A stretch of 48,917 nucleotides of DNA from NCBI GenBank assembly GCA_947573555.1, contig CANPFO010000005.1, positions 1 to 48,917 of the forward strand, given 5' to 3'. The notes beneath the pieces were generated by a model, which ran no database searches, was not told where the DNA came from, and saw nothing but the letters and a program-made list of their open reading frames with translations. Shown piece by piece: positions 41,875 to 48,917 of the stretch; within the stretch, counting starts at the first letter, position 1; each line of letters opens with the position of its first letter. The position numbers were made by a program, and so were the translations under genes. The stretch is from an uncultured Clostridium sp. GTDB lineage: Bacteria > Bacillota > Clostridia > TANB77 > CAG-508.

Positions 41875-42931
41875 ATGGAAAATAAAAGAGTATTAATTCG
41901 GAATGAGTGGAGGTGTTGATAGCTCAGTATCAGCATTATTATTGAAAGAACAAGGATATGAGCCAATAGGAACAACACTAGAACTATTTGCAGGAAGCAG
42001 TTGTTGTAATACAAATACATATATGGATGCCAAAAATGTATGTAATTCTTTAGAGATACCACACTTTATATACAATTGTAAAGAAACATTTAAAAAAAAT
42101 GTAATAGAAGATTTTATAAATTGTTATAAAAATTGCAAAACACCAAATCCATGTATAGAATGCAATAAACATATGAAATTTGGATTTATGTGGGAAAAAG
42201 CAAAAGAATTAAATTGCAATTATATAGCAACAGGACATTATGCAAAAACTGAATATAGTGATAAATATCAAAGATGGGTATTAAAAAAGTCAGAAGCGGG
42301 AAAAAAAGACCAAAGCTATGTTTTATGGAGCATACCTAAAGAACTAATAGAACATATAATATTTCCATTATCAGATTTTGAGGACAAAGAGCAAATAAGA
42401 GAGATAGCAAGAAAAAATAATTTAAAAGTAGCCAATAAACCAGATAGTGAAGATATATGTTTTATTCCAGATGGAAATTATAAAAAATTTTTAGAAACTA
42501 ATTCGAATATTAAACCAAAAAAAGGAAACATTGTTAATAAAAGAGGCGAAATTCTAGGAAAGCATACAGGACTATATAATTATACAATAGGACAAAGGAA
42601 AGGACTTGGAATAGCATATAAAGTTCCTCTATTTGTATTAGGATTTAATCCAAGTAATAATGAAGTAATTGTTGGAGAAGAAAAAGAATTATATACAAAA
42701 AATATTAAAGTAACTGATATAAATTTATTATTAGTAGATGAAATAAAAGAGCCAATGTATGTAGATGTAAAAACAAGATATTCTTCAAAATCAGCAAAAG
42801 CAATAATAATGCAAAATAAAAATGAAATATATGTAGAGTTTGAAGAACCACAAAGAGCTATAACACCAGGGCAATCAGCAGTGTTTTATATTGAAGACAT
42901 TGTACTTGGTGGAGGGAAAATAATATTATAA
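41875..42931 (+). CDS. mnmA: tRNA 2-thiouridylase MnmA, read only through a +1 frameshift
   Basis: Thiolates U34 of Glu, Gln and Lys tRNAs with sulfur from the desulfurase. ATG 41875 has an AAGAAGAAAGA leader, gives MENKRVLI, then CGG AAT and TGA at 41917-41919. From GGA 41900 the +1 frame gives GMSGGVDSSVSALLLKEQGYE (PP-loop) and runs to 42931 with TPNPCIECNKHMKFGFMW (catalytic Cys near 97), ATGHYAK, KKDQSYVLWSI, KPDSEDICFIPDGNY (second Cys) and GQRKGLGIA. Family members read V-G-M-S-G-G-V-D-S-S here, so the joint falls exactly on the conserved Gly. Joined length about 351, close to normal. Without it the first strand of the PP-loop fold is lost. Confidence 0.93.
41899..41902 (+). other. Candidate +1 frameshift site CGGA in mnmA
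   Basis: Zero frame: GTA TTA ATT CGG AAT GAG TGG. Skipping C gives GGA ATG AGT, G-M-S as in MnmA. It is the second of only two zero-frame CGG codons in + strand genes, both at frame breaks. Confidence 0.55.
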
Positions 42932-42949
42932 AAGAAAGAGATAAAAACT

Positions 42950-45340
42950 ATGAAAAAAATAAAGTTTGATATTCAAGGAATGACATGTAGTAGTTGCTCT
43001 GCACATGTCGAAAGGGCAGTAAAAAAATTAAATGGAATACAAAGGGTAAATGTAAATTTGCTTTCAAACAATATGATAGTAGAATATGATGAAAATCAAA
43101 TAAATAATCAAAATATCATACAAACAGTAATAGATGCAGGATATTCAGCAAAAGTGTCAAACGAAGAGAAAACAAAAGTAAATAATAATGAACAAATACA
43201 AAAAATGAAAGTAAGATTAATAATTTCCATATGTTTTTTAATACCACTAATGTTTATAGCGATGAATCATTCGTTAGGAGAAAAATTTACTGCTTTACAA
43301 CTTATGTTATTAGTTCCAATAGTATATGTAAATAGAAACTATTTTATAGTTGGAATTAAAAGACTATTAAAAGGTACACCTAATATGGATTCATTAGTTG
43401 CAATAGGAAGTGGAGCAGCAATTACATATGGAATTTTTAATACAGAATTATATTTTGAATCAGCAGGAATGATACTTACTCTAATTACAGTTGGAAAATA
43501 TTTGGAAACAAAATCAAAAGGAAAAACAAGTGAAGCAATTAGCAAACTAATGAATTTAGCACCTAAAACTGCATTAGTTGTAAGAGATGGAAAAGAGCAA
43601 CAAATTAATATAGAAGAGATAAAAATAGATGATATTGTAGTTATAAAACCAGGAGGAAATATTCCTGTTGATGGAACTATAATAGAAGGAAATACAAGTA
43701 TAGACCAATCTAGTATAACTGGAGAGAGTATTCCAGTAGAGAAGACGATAGGAGACAATATTATTTCTGGAACAATTAACAAAAATGGTTCTATAAAAAT
43801 AAAAGCAACCAAAGTTGGAAATGACACGACATTATCGCAAATTATAAAATTAGTACAAGAAGCAAGCAATTCTAAAGCACCAATATCAAGACTAGCAGAT
43901 AAAGTAAGTGGGATATTTGTACCAATTGTTATTTGTATAGCAATAATTGCAACAATATTTTGGATTATACAAGGCCAATCTTTTGAATTTGCATTAAGTA
44001 TAGGAATAGCAGTTTTAGTAATTTCTTGCCCATGTGCATTGGGATTAGCAACACCAGTAGCAATTATGGTAGGTACTGGAAAAGCAGCACAAAATGGAAT
44101 ATTAATAAAATCAGCAGAAAGCCTAGAATTATTACATTTAATAGATACAGTAGTTTTAGATAAAACAGGAACTATAACTCAAGGAAAGCCAGAAGTAACA
44201 GATATTATTAGTTTAATAGATGAGAAAGAGCTATTAACTATTGCTAGTAGTTTAGAAAAAGAATCCGAACATCCATTAGCAGAAGCGGTAATTCAAAAGG
44301 CAGAAAACACAGAAAAATTAAAAGTAGAAAATTTTAAGACTATTCCTGGAAGAGGAGTTAAAGGAACAATTAAAGAAATTAATTACTTTGGTGGAAATAT
44401 TCAATTAATGAAAGAAAATAATATTCATATAGGATACATTACAAACCAAACTAATAAATTAGAAGAACAAGGAAAAACAATTTTATACTTTTCTAATAAC
44501 AAAGAAGTTATTGGAATAATAGCAGTAGCTGATACAATAAAAGAAACAAGTTATCAAGCTATAAAAGAATTAAAAAATAGAAATATAGATATAGTAATGC
44601 TTACTGGAGACAACAAAACAGTTGCAAAAACAATTGGAGAAAAATTACAAGTAGATAAAGTTATATCAGAAGTTTTACCACAAGACAAAGAAAGAGAAGT
44701 AGCAAGATTACAAGGACAAGGAAGAAAAGTAGCATTTGTAGGTGATGGAATAAATGATAGTCCAGCTTTAGTAAAAGCAGATGTAGGATTAGCAATTGCT
44801 GCAGGAACAGATATAGCAGTAGAGTCAGCAGATGTAGTTTTAATGAAAAACAGTTTATTAGATGTAGTAACAGCAATAAGTTTAAGCAAAGCAGTTATAA
44901 AAAATATAAAAATGAATTTATTTTGGGCATTCTTTTATAATATTGTAGGAATACCAGTAGCAGCAGGAGTATTTTATCTAAGCATAGGATTGAAATTAAA
45001 TCCAATGATTGGAGCTGCTGCAATGAGCTTTAGCTCAGTATGTGTTGTTGCAAATGCATTAAGACTTAGAAAATTTAAAAGTAATTATAATAATTGTGAA
45101 CTTAAATGTCCATATAAATATGAGGAGGAGAAAAAAATGAATAAGAAAATAGTAAATATAGAAGGAATGCAATGTAATCATTGCAAAATGAGTGTTGAAA
45201 AGGCATTAATGACAATAGAAGGAGTACAAAAAGTAGAAGTAAATTTAGAAAACAAGAATGCAATAATAGAGTTTGAAAATGAAATTAACGAAAATAAAAT
45301 TAAAGAAGTAATTGAAGAAGTTGGATTTAAAATTGTTTAA
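42950..45340 (+). CDS. copA: Copper-exporting P-type ATPase CopA with C-terminal CopZ fusion
   Basis: 796-residue Cu(I) pump. N-terminal HMA domain with MTCSSC (Cys about 13 and 16); about eight membrane helices; transport motif SCPCALGLATPVAIM near 360; phosphorylation site DKTGTITQG near 403; ATP motifs SEHPLAEA and GDGINDSPALVKADVGLAIAAGTDIAVESADVVLMKNSL near 600; MxxSS-type MSFSSVCVVANALRL near the end. After about residue 725 comes a second HMA domain (GMQCNHC, Cys about 742 and 745), as in CopZ. Start ATG 42950, 18 bases after mnmA, RBS AAAGAAAGAG. No copY-type repressor was seen. Confidence 0.95.
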   Translation: MKKIKFDIQGMTCSSCSAHVERAVKKLNGIQRVNVNLLSNNMIVEYDENQINNQNIIQTVIDAGYSAKVSNEEKTKVNNNEQIQKMKVRLIISICFLIPLMFIAMNHSLGEKFTALQLMLLVPIVYVNRNYFIVGIKRLLKGTPNMDSLVAIGSGAAITYGIFNTELYFESAGMILTLITVGKYLETKSKGKTSEAISKLMNLAPKTALVVRDGKEQQINIEEIKIDDIVVIKPGGNIPVDGTIIEGNTSIDQSSITGESIPVEKTIGDNIISGTINKNGSIKIKATKVGNDTTLSQIIKLVQEASNSKAPISRLADKVSGIFVPIVICIAIIATIFWIIQGQSFEFALSIGIAVLVISCPCALGLATPVAIMVGTGKAAQNGILIKSAESLELLHLIDTVVLDKTGTITQGKPEVTDIISLIDEKELLTIASSLEKESEHPLAEAVIQKAENTEKLKVENFKTIPGRGVKGTIKEINYFGGNIQLMKENNIHIGYITNQTNKLEEQGKTILYFSNNKEVIGIIAVADTIKETSYQAIKELKNRNIDIVMLTGDNKTVAKTIGEKLQVDKVISEVLPQDKEREVARLQGQGRKVAFVGDGINDSPALVKADVGLAIAAGTDIAVESADVVLMKNSLLDVVTAISLSKAVIKNIKMNLFWAFFYNIVGIPVAAGVFYLSIGLKLNPMIGAAAMSFSSVCVVANALRLRKFKSNYNNCELKCPYKYEEEKKMNKKIVNIEGMQCNHCKMSVEKALMTIEGVQKVEVNLENKNAIIEFENEINENKIKEVIEEVGFKIV
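45137..45340 (+). CDS. Possible internal start giving free CopZ-like copper chaperone
   Basis: Inside copA, GAGGAGGAG at 45122-45130 is a strong Shine-Dalgarno site six bases before an in-frame ATG at 45137. The product would be 67 residues, MNKKIVNIEGMQCNHC..., the size of stand-alone CopZ. The reading frame is continuous with copA, so both the fusion and the free chaperone could be made. Confidence 0.55.
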   Translation: MNKKIVNIEGMQCNHCKMSVEKALMTIEGVQKVEVNLENKNAIIEFENEINENKIKEVIEEVGFKIV

Positions 45341-45367
45341 ACTATTATGATAAAAAGGATGAATAAA

Positions 45368-46045
45368 ATGCAAAATAAATTTTCAAGAACAGAAATGTTA
45401 ATAGGGAAAGAAGCAATAAAAAAGTTGCAAAATTCAAAAGTAGCTATATTTGGAATAGGTGGAGTAGGCTCTTATGTAGTTGAAGCATTAGCAAGAGTAG
45501 GAATAGGAAAATTTATATTAGTAGATAAAGACATAGTAGACGAAACAAATATAAATAGACAAATAATAGCAACTAAAAAAACAATAGGAATCTCAAAAGT
45601 AGAAGTTGCCAAAACAAGAATTTTAGAGATAAATCCAAATGCAAAAGTAGAAACATATCAAGAATTTTTTATGCCAGAAAGTAAAGATATAATAGATAAT
45701 ACTGTCAACTATATAGTAGATGCAGTAGATACAGTAACAGCAAAAATCGAATTAGTGATACGAGCAAACAAAGCAAATATTCCTATTATATCTAGTATGG
45801 GAACAGGAAATAAATTAGATGCAACAAAATTTGAAGTTACAGATATATATAAGACAAGTGTATGTCCATTAGCAAAAGTTATGAGAAAAGAACTAAAAAA
45901 TAGAGGAATAAAGAAATTAAAAGTAGTTTATTCAAAAGAAGAGCCTATAAAACAACAGGGAAGAACACCTGGAAGTATATCGTTTGTACCATCAGTTGCA
46001 GGGCTAATTTTAGCAGGAGAAGTAATAAAAGATATAATAAAATAG
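45368..46045 (+). CDS. tcdA: tRNA threonylcarbamoyladenosine dehydratase TcdA
   Basis: E1-like ATP-dependent enzyme that cyclises t6A37 to ct6A37 in ANN-decoding tRNAs. RTEMLIGKEAIKKLQNSKVAIFGIGGVGSYVVEALARVGIGKFILVDKDIVDETNINRQ contains the FSR-x-x-x-L-x-G start, nucleotide loop GIGGVGS (about 29-35) and D-x-D-x-V-x-x-x-NxNRQ. KTSVCPLAKVMRKELKNRGI and GRTPGSISFVPSVAGLILAGEV are TcdA-specific. Start ATG 45368 with AAAAAGGA upstream; ATG 45347 and 45359 are poorer. About 225 residues. It lies 27 bases after copA. Acts with MnmA on tRNA quality, so the two tRNA-modifying genes flank copA. Confidence 0.95.
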   Translation: MQNKFSRTEMLIGKEAIKKLQNSKVAIFGIGGVGSYVVEALARVGIGKFILVDKDIVDETNINRQIIATKKTIGISKVEVAKTRILEINPNAKVETYQEFFMPESKDIIDNTVNYIVDAVDTVTAKIELVIRANKANIPIISSMGTGNKLDATKFEVTDIYKTSVCPLAKVMRKELKNRGIKKLKVVYSKEEPIKQQGRTPGSISFVPSVAGLILAGEVIKDIIK

Positions 46046-46056
46046 GAGGCAAAATA

Positions 46057-47307
46057 ATGACCAATAAAGAAATATTAGAAAAAGCGAATTATTGTGCAAG
46101 TTGTATAAAAAAACCATGCAGACAAGGGTGCCCACTTAATAATGATATAACAGGATTTATAAAACTTATAAAAGAAGAAAAATATAAAGAAGCATATCAA
46201 TTATTAACAGAGACAACAGTATTATCAGCTATTTGCGGAAAAATATGTCCACATGAAAAACAATGTAAAGGAAGTTGCGTAAAAAGAATAGCATTTACAC
46301 CAGTAGAAATAGGCGATTTAGAATCATTTATAGGAGACATGGCAATAAAAAATGGTTGGAACATAACAGAAGAAAAAATAATAAAAGGAAATAAAAAAGT
46401 AGCAGTAGTAGGAGGAGGACCTTCTGGACTTACTTGTGCAGCTTTTTTAGCTAAAAATGGAGTTAATGTTACTATATATGAAAAACATAATTATTTAGGA
46501 GGCATATTGCAACACGGAATACCAGAATTTAGGCTAGATAAGAAACTTGTAAATGAGGTGATTCAAAAAATACTAGATTTAGGAATAGAAACTAAATTAA
46601 ACCAAGAATTAGGAAAAGACTTTAGTATACAAGAATTAGAAAAAAAATATGATGCAATATTTTTGGGATTTGGGGCAAATATTTCAAGCAAAATGAGAAT
46701 TGAAGGCGAAGAATTGCAAGGAGTATATGGTGGAAATGAACTATTAGAAAATGGAAACCATCCAGATTATGTTGGTAAAACAGTAGTTGTAAGTGGTGGT
46801 GGAAATGTAGCAATGGATGTTTCAAGAACTATAAAAAAAATGGGAGCAAAAAGAGTAATTGTTATATATAGAAGAAGTGAAAAAGAAATGCCAGCAGAAA
46901 GGAAAGAATTATTAGAAGCACAAGAAGAAGGCATAGAATTCTTATTTCAAAATAATATTTTAAAAATATTAGGAGATAAAAAGGTACAAAAAATTGAGTG
47001 TATAAAAACGGAGTTAAAATCAAAAGAAGGAGAAAATAGATTAAGTCCTGTTAATATAGATGGAACTAATTACTATATAGATGCTGATTATGTAATAATG
47101 GCTATTGGTTCAAATGTTGAAGAAGATATTACAAGTACATTAGGCTTAGAGTTAAGTAGTAATGGAAAAATACATATAGATGATAATGGAAAGACTTCAA
47201 AGAAAAATATTTTTTCTGGTGGAGATGTAGCAGGAACAAAAAGTACAGTTGCATGGGCAGCTAGAGCTGGTAGAAATGCAGCATATTCTATTCTGGAATC
47301 CTTTTAA
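46057..47307 (+). CDS. GltD-like FAD/NAD(P)-binding oxidoreductase with Fe-S cysteines
   Basis: 416 residues. N-terminal Fe-S domain: ANYCASCIKKPCRQGCPLNNDITGFI and ICGKICPHEKQCKGSCVKR hold two cysteine sets for [4Fe-4S] clusters. FAD-binding VAVVGGGPSGLTCAAFLAKNGVNVTIYEK near residue 113; GGILQHGIPEFRLDKKLV near 150; NAD(P) motif VVVSGGGNVAMDVSRTIKKMGAKRVIVIYRR near 247; second FAD motif IFSGGDVAGTKSTVAWAARAGRNAAYSI at the end. These match the glutamate synthase small subunit/NADPH-dependent electron bifurcating (NfnB-like) family. Somewhat shorter than GltD (about 460+). No gltB or nfnA adjacent, so the partner is unknown. RBS AGGAGG. Confidence 0.9.
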   Translation: MTNKEILEKANYCASCIKKPCRQGCPLNNDITGFIKLIKEEKYKEAYQLLTETTVLSAICGKICPHEKQCKGSCVKRIAFTPVEIGDLESFIGDMAIKNGWNITEEKIIKGNKKVAVVGGGPSGLTCAAFLAKNGVNVTIYEKHNYLGGILQHGIPEFRLDKKLVNEVIQKILDLGIETKLNQELGKDFSIQELEKKYDAIFLGFGANISSKMRIEGEELQGVYGGNELLENGNHPDYVGKTVVVSGGGNVAMDVSRTIKKMGAKRVIVIYRRSEKEMPAERKELLEAQEEGIEFLFQNNILKILGDKKVQKIECIKTELKSKEGENRLSPVNIDGTNYYIDADYVIMAIGSNVEEDITSTLGLELSSNGKIHIDDNGKTSKKNIFSGGDVAGTKSTVAWAARAGRNAAYSILESF

Positions 47308-47518
47308 ACTTTTCCATTAGTTAACCTAGCTTATCTATATAGATATCCATCCTTCCAATTGCGCATCACTTTATTTTAATATATATTGCAAATTAGGCTG
47401 ACCAAATAACGACATTCGAAAAATGCGAAAGCTTGAAAGGGGATTTTTTGCTTGACATTTTTGAAGTAGTATGTGAAAATGATAAAGAAATTAACACAAA
47501 GAAGGGAAGAAAAATAAA
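47308..47518. other. Intergenic stretch with unusual pyrimidine-rich segment
   Basis: No gene. 47310-47380 is richer in C and T than the rest of the window (TATCCATCCTTCCAATTGCG) and has no reading frame. A TTGACA occurs at about 47453 without a convincing -10. AAGAAGGGAAG is the RBS of the next gene. Confidence 0.35.
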
Positions 47519-47986
47519 ATGGAAAAAATAAGAGGATTTGAAGTAGCAAAAGGATTTGAAGACAAAGGAGTAAATTTACCAATAAGAAAAACAAAGTATT
47601 CAGCAGGATATGATATAGAAGCTATAGAAGATACGATAATACCAAGCTTTAAAAAAGGAGATGCACCAACATTAGTAAAAACAGGGTTAAAAGCATATAT
47701 GCAAGATGATGAAATGCTATTATTATATAATAGAAGTTCTAATCCAAAGAAAAAAGGTTTAATATTAGCAAATAGTGTGGGAGTTGTTGACAAAGATTAT
47801 TACGAAAATCAAGATAATGATGGGCATATAATGTTTGCATTTTATAATATAAAAGAGGAAGAAACAATTATAAAAAAAGGTGAAGCAATAGGTCAAGCTA
47901 TTTTTCAAAAATATTTAGTAGTAGATAATGATGTTGCAGAAGGAGAAAGAGTAGGAGGATTTGGTTCTACAACAAAAAATAATTAA
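47519..47986 (+). CDS. dut: dUTP diphosphatase
   Basis: Hydrolyses dUTP to dUMP and keeps uracil out of DNA. All five motifs are present: AGYDIEA, NRSSNPKK (motif 2), GVVDKDYYENQDNDGHI (motif 3), GEAIGQAIF (motif 4) and RVGGFGST (motif 5, closing the active site). 155 residues, trimeric type. RBS AGAAGGGAAG precedes ATG 47519. Followed by a terminator that overlaps the carD promoter. Confidence 0.96.
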   Translation: MEKIRGFEVAKGFEDKGVNLPIRKTKYSAGYDIEAIEDTIIPSFKKGDAPTLVKTGLKAYMQDDEMLLLYNRSSNPKKKGLILANSVGVVDKDYYENQDNDGHIMFAFYNIKEEETIIKKGEAIGQAIFQKYLVVDNDVAEGERVGGFGSTTKNN

Positions 47987-48052
47987 AAAATATTTTTGAA
48001 GAGAAAACCTATAAACATACAGATACAAGGAATTGAAGGTTAAATAATACAT

Positions 48053-48090
48053 AAAAAGTCAAAATAAAATGTTTGACTTTTTAGTTTTTT
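48053..48090 (+). terminator. Terminator after dut
   Basis: AAAAAGTCAAA pairs with TTTGACTTTTT around ATAAAATG, then AGTTTTTTT. The right half also forms the -35 of the next promoter. Confidence 0.8.
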
Positions 48091-48101
48091 TATAGTATAA
48101 T
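48073..48101 (+). promoter_or_regulatory. Promoter for carD
   Basis: TTGACT 48073-48078, 17-base spacer, TATAAT 48096-48101; starts inside the dut terminator. Confidence 0.8.
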
Positions 48102-48121
48102 AGAAATGGTTAAAAAATCCA

Positions 48122-48163
48122 ATAAAGTTACTATATTTTGACATAACTTTATAATATTTTTTT
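48122..48163 (+). promoter_or_regulatory. Possible attenuator hairpin in carD leader
   Basis: ATAAAGTTA pairs with TAACTTTAT (9 bp, loop of 13) followed by AATATTTTTTT. Could terminate transcripts early in the roughly 125-base leader of carD. Confidence 0.45.
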
Positions 48164-48231
48164 GCTGAAAATACATTTATAGATTAAGAAAATATATGTA
48201 TGAAGAACAATGCGGAAAGGAGTTGGCTTAC

Positions 48232-48789
48232 ATGTTTAGTGTAGGAGACAAAATAGTATACCCAATGCATGGTGCGGGGACAATAGATTCAATAGAAGAA
48301 AAAGATATATTAGGTGAGAAACAATCATATTATATCTTAAAAATGCCAAGTAACGTAAAAGTAATGATACCAACAGCAAAAGCAGAAGAAGTAGGCGTAA
48401 GAAATATAATAGATAAACAATCAGCAGAAAAAGTGTTTAAAGTACTTAGCGAAGATGAAACCGAAATGGAAAAGAATTGGAACAAAAGATATAGAGATAA
48501 TATGGATAAAATGAAAAGTGGAGACATATATGAAGTGGCTGATGTAGTTAGAAACTTAAGTTTTAAACAAAAAGAAAAAGGACTTTCAACAGGTGAAAAG
48601 AAAATGTTAAATAATGCTAAACAAATTTTAATAAGTGAATTAGTTTTAGCAGAACATGCTAACCAAGATGAGGTTGAACAACAAATTGAAAATAAAATAA
48701 ATACATCTTTTATGACATTTAGAACAGAAGGAATAGAACAACAAAGTATTGTTAATAAATTTATTCCGTATGATGGAACAAATTCATAA
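48232..48789 (+). CDS. carD: CarD family transcriptional regulator
   Basis: RNA-polymerase-binding regulator. The N-terminal RNAP-interaction domain MFSVGDKIVYPMHGAGTIDSIEEKDILGEKQSYYILKMP is like that of TRCF and CarD; the C-terminal part (about 85-165) is helical and would contact the promoter. 185 residues. I chose ATG 48232 (AAAGGAG upstream); the frame is open to 48196 but the RBS sits between. CarD proteins stabilise open complexes and tune rRNA and stress promoters. Confidence 0.92.
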   Translation: MFSVGDKIVYPMHGAGTIDSIEEKDILGEKQSYYILKMPSNVKVMIPTAKAEEVGVRNIIDKQSAEKVFKVLSEDETEMEKNWNKRYRDNMDKMKSGDIYEVADVVRNLSFKQKEKGLSTGEKKMLNNAKQILISELVLAEHANQDEVEQQIENKINTSFMTFRTEGIEQQSIVNKFIPYDGTNS

Positions 48790-48796
48790 AATCAAT

Positions 48797-48826
48797 AAAA
48801 GGAGCTAAAATTATTTAGCTCCTTTT
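48797..48826 (+). terminator. Terminator after carD
   Basis: AAAAGGAGCTAAA pairs with TTTAGCTCCTTTT around ATTA; perfect 13-bp stem. The last 90 bases of the window hold no gene. Confidence 0.85.
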
Positions 48827-48917
48827 GAGTATGTTTTTAACTATAAAATTAATTTTTTTATAAAAATATAGGTTTAAAATAGATATGTCACAAGTAGATT
48901 GAAAATAAAATATTGAA

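Noticed and set aside
41903..41905. ATG 41903 as the true start of mnmA
   Set aside because: It would remove the first strand of the PP-loop fold, and no proper Shine-Dalgarno lies 5-10 bases upstream; the good start is ATG 41875.
47308..47518. Remnant gene before dut
   Set aside because: No frame longer than a few codons and no recognisable peptide.
1..48917. CRISPR array, tRNA or rRNA genes, phage genes
   Set aside because: No regularly spaced direct repeats, no cloverleaf-like sequences and no phage structural genes were seen.

Overview
The window is a strongly AT-rich stretch (AGA-dominated arginine, ATA-rich isoleucine) from a low-GC Gram-positive bacterium, most likely an uncultured Clostridia member. 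Grounds: endonuclease-type MutL, SepF and DivIVA, a CarD-type regulator, a SufC-B-D-S-U iron-sulfur operon with SufU, the NifU-like/GGGtGRT pair and AGGAGG-type ribosome binding sites. No rRNA, tRNA, CRISPR array, integrase or full-length transposase was recognised. Every gene except one (29534-30076) is on the + strand.

Layout. 1-332: tail of a possible upstream gene plus mutL leader. 333-7661: mutL, a small membrane protein, miaA, a frameshifted HlyD-like adaptor, sepF, divIVA, rsmD and a coiled-coil protein. 7757-13482: ftsK/spoIIIE, a large uncharacterised coiled-coil protein and a beta-CASP metallo-beta-lactamase nuclease. 13768-21400: GH15 glucosidase and a glycolytic block gap-pgk-nudix-tpiA-gpmI (no enolase seen). 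21432-24791: an orphan YezG-type immunity protein, the NifU-like/GGGtGRT pair and a YgjP-like protein with an altered zinc motif. 24867-29372: metK, a MacB-type ABC transporter fusion and a SanA/YdcF protein. 29534-34384: the lone minus-strand polymer-forming-like gene, a CadC/HMA/CadA metal-efflux operon with twin operators, mscL and a two-TM protein. 34518-47307: a DtxR-like regulator with a cysteine tail and its own palindromic operator, sufCBDSU, a PP-loop/COG5418-like two-gene module, mnmA (frameshifted), copA fused to copZ, tcdA and a GltD-like flavoprotein. 47519-48789: dut and carD.

Three observations stand out. (1) hlyD and mnmA each need a +1 shift to be read through, and at both places the zero-frame codon is CGG followed by A, with GGA (Gly, conserved in both families) as the first codon of the new frame. 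By eye I found no other in-frame CGG in any + strand gene; the only other one is in the foreign-looking minus-strand gene. This suggests +1 frameshifting or quadruplet decoding at CGGA, or a very selective error process. (2) Three hairpin elements (15719-15879, 39840-40000, 41689-41842) share an almost invariant 33-nt apex closed by a covarying stem. Two have GTTACT-type termini and perfect 8-bp target duplications, one of them splitting sufS from sufU. A fourth foldback with 68-bp arms and a different structured loop lies at 13507-13740. (3) Several families of short REP-like palindromes sit at gene ends, and in four cases supply the TGA stop codon.

The right half reads as a sulfur and metal-homeostasis neighbourhood: SUF builds Fe-S clusters and mobilises sulfur, MnmA uses persulfide sulfur for tRNA thiolation, the PP-loop pair between them is a plausible further sulfur-transfer activity, and CadA and CopA export soft metals that damage Fe-S clusters. 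All function calls rest on motif recognition from the sequence alone; no database search was run.
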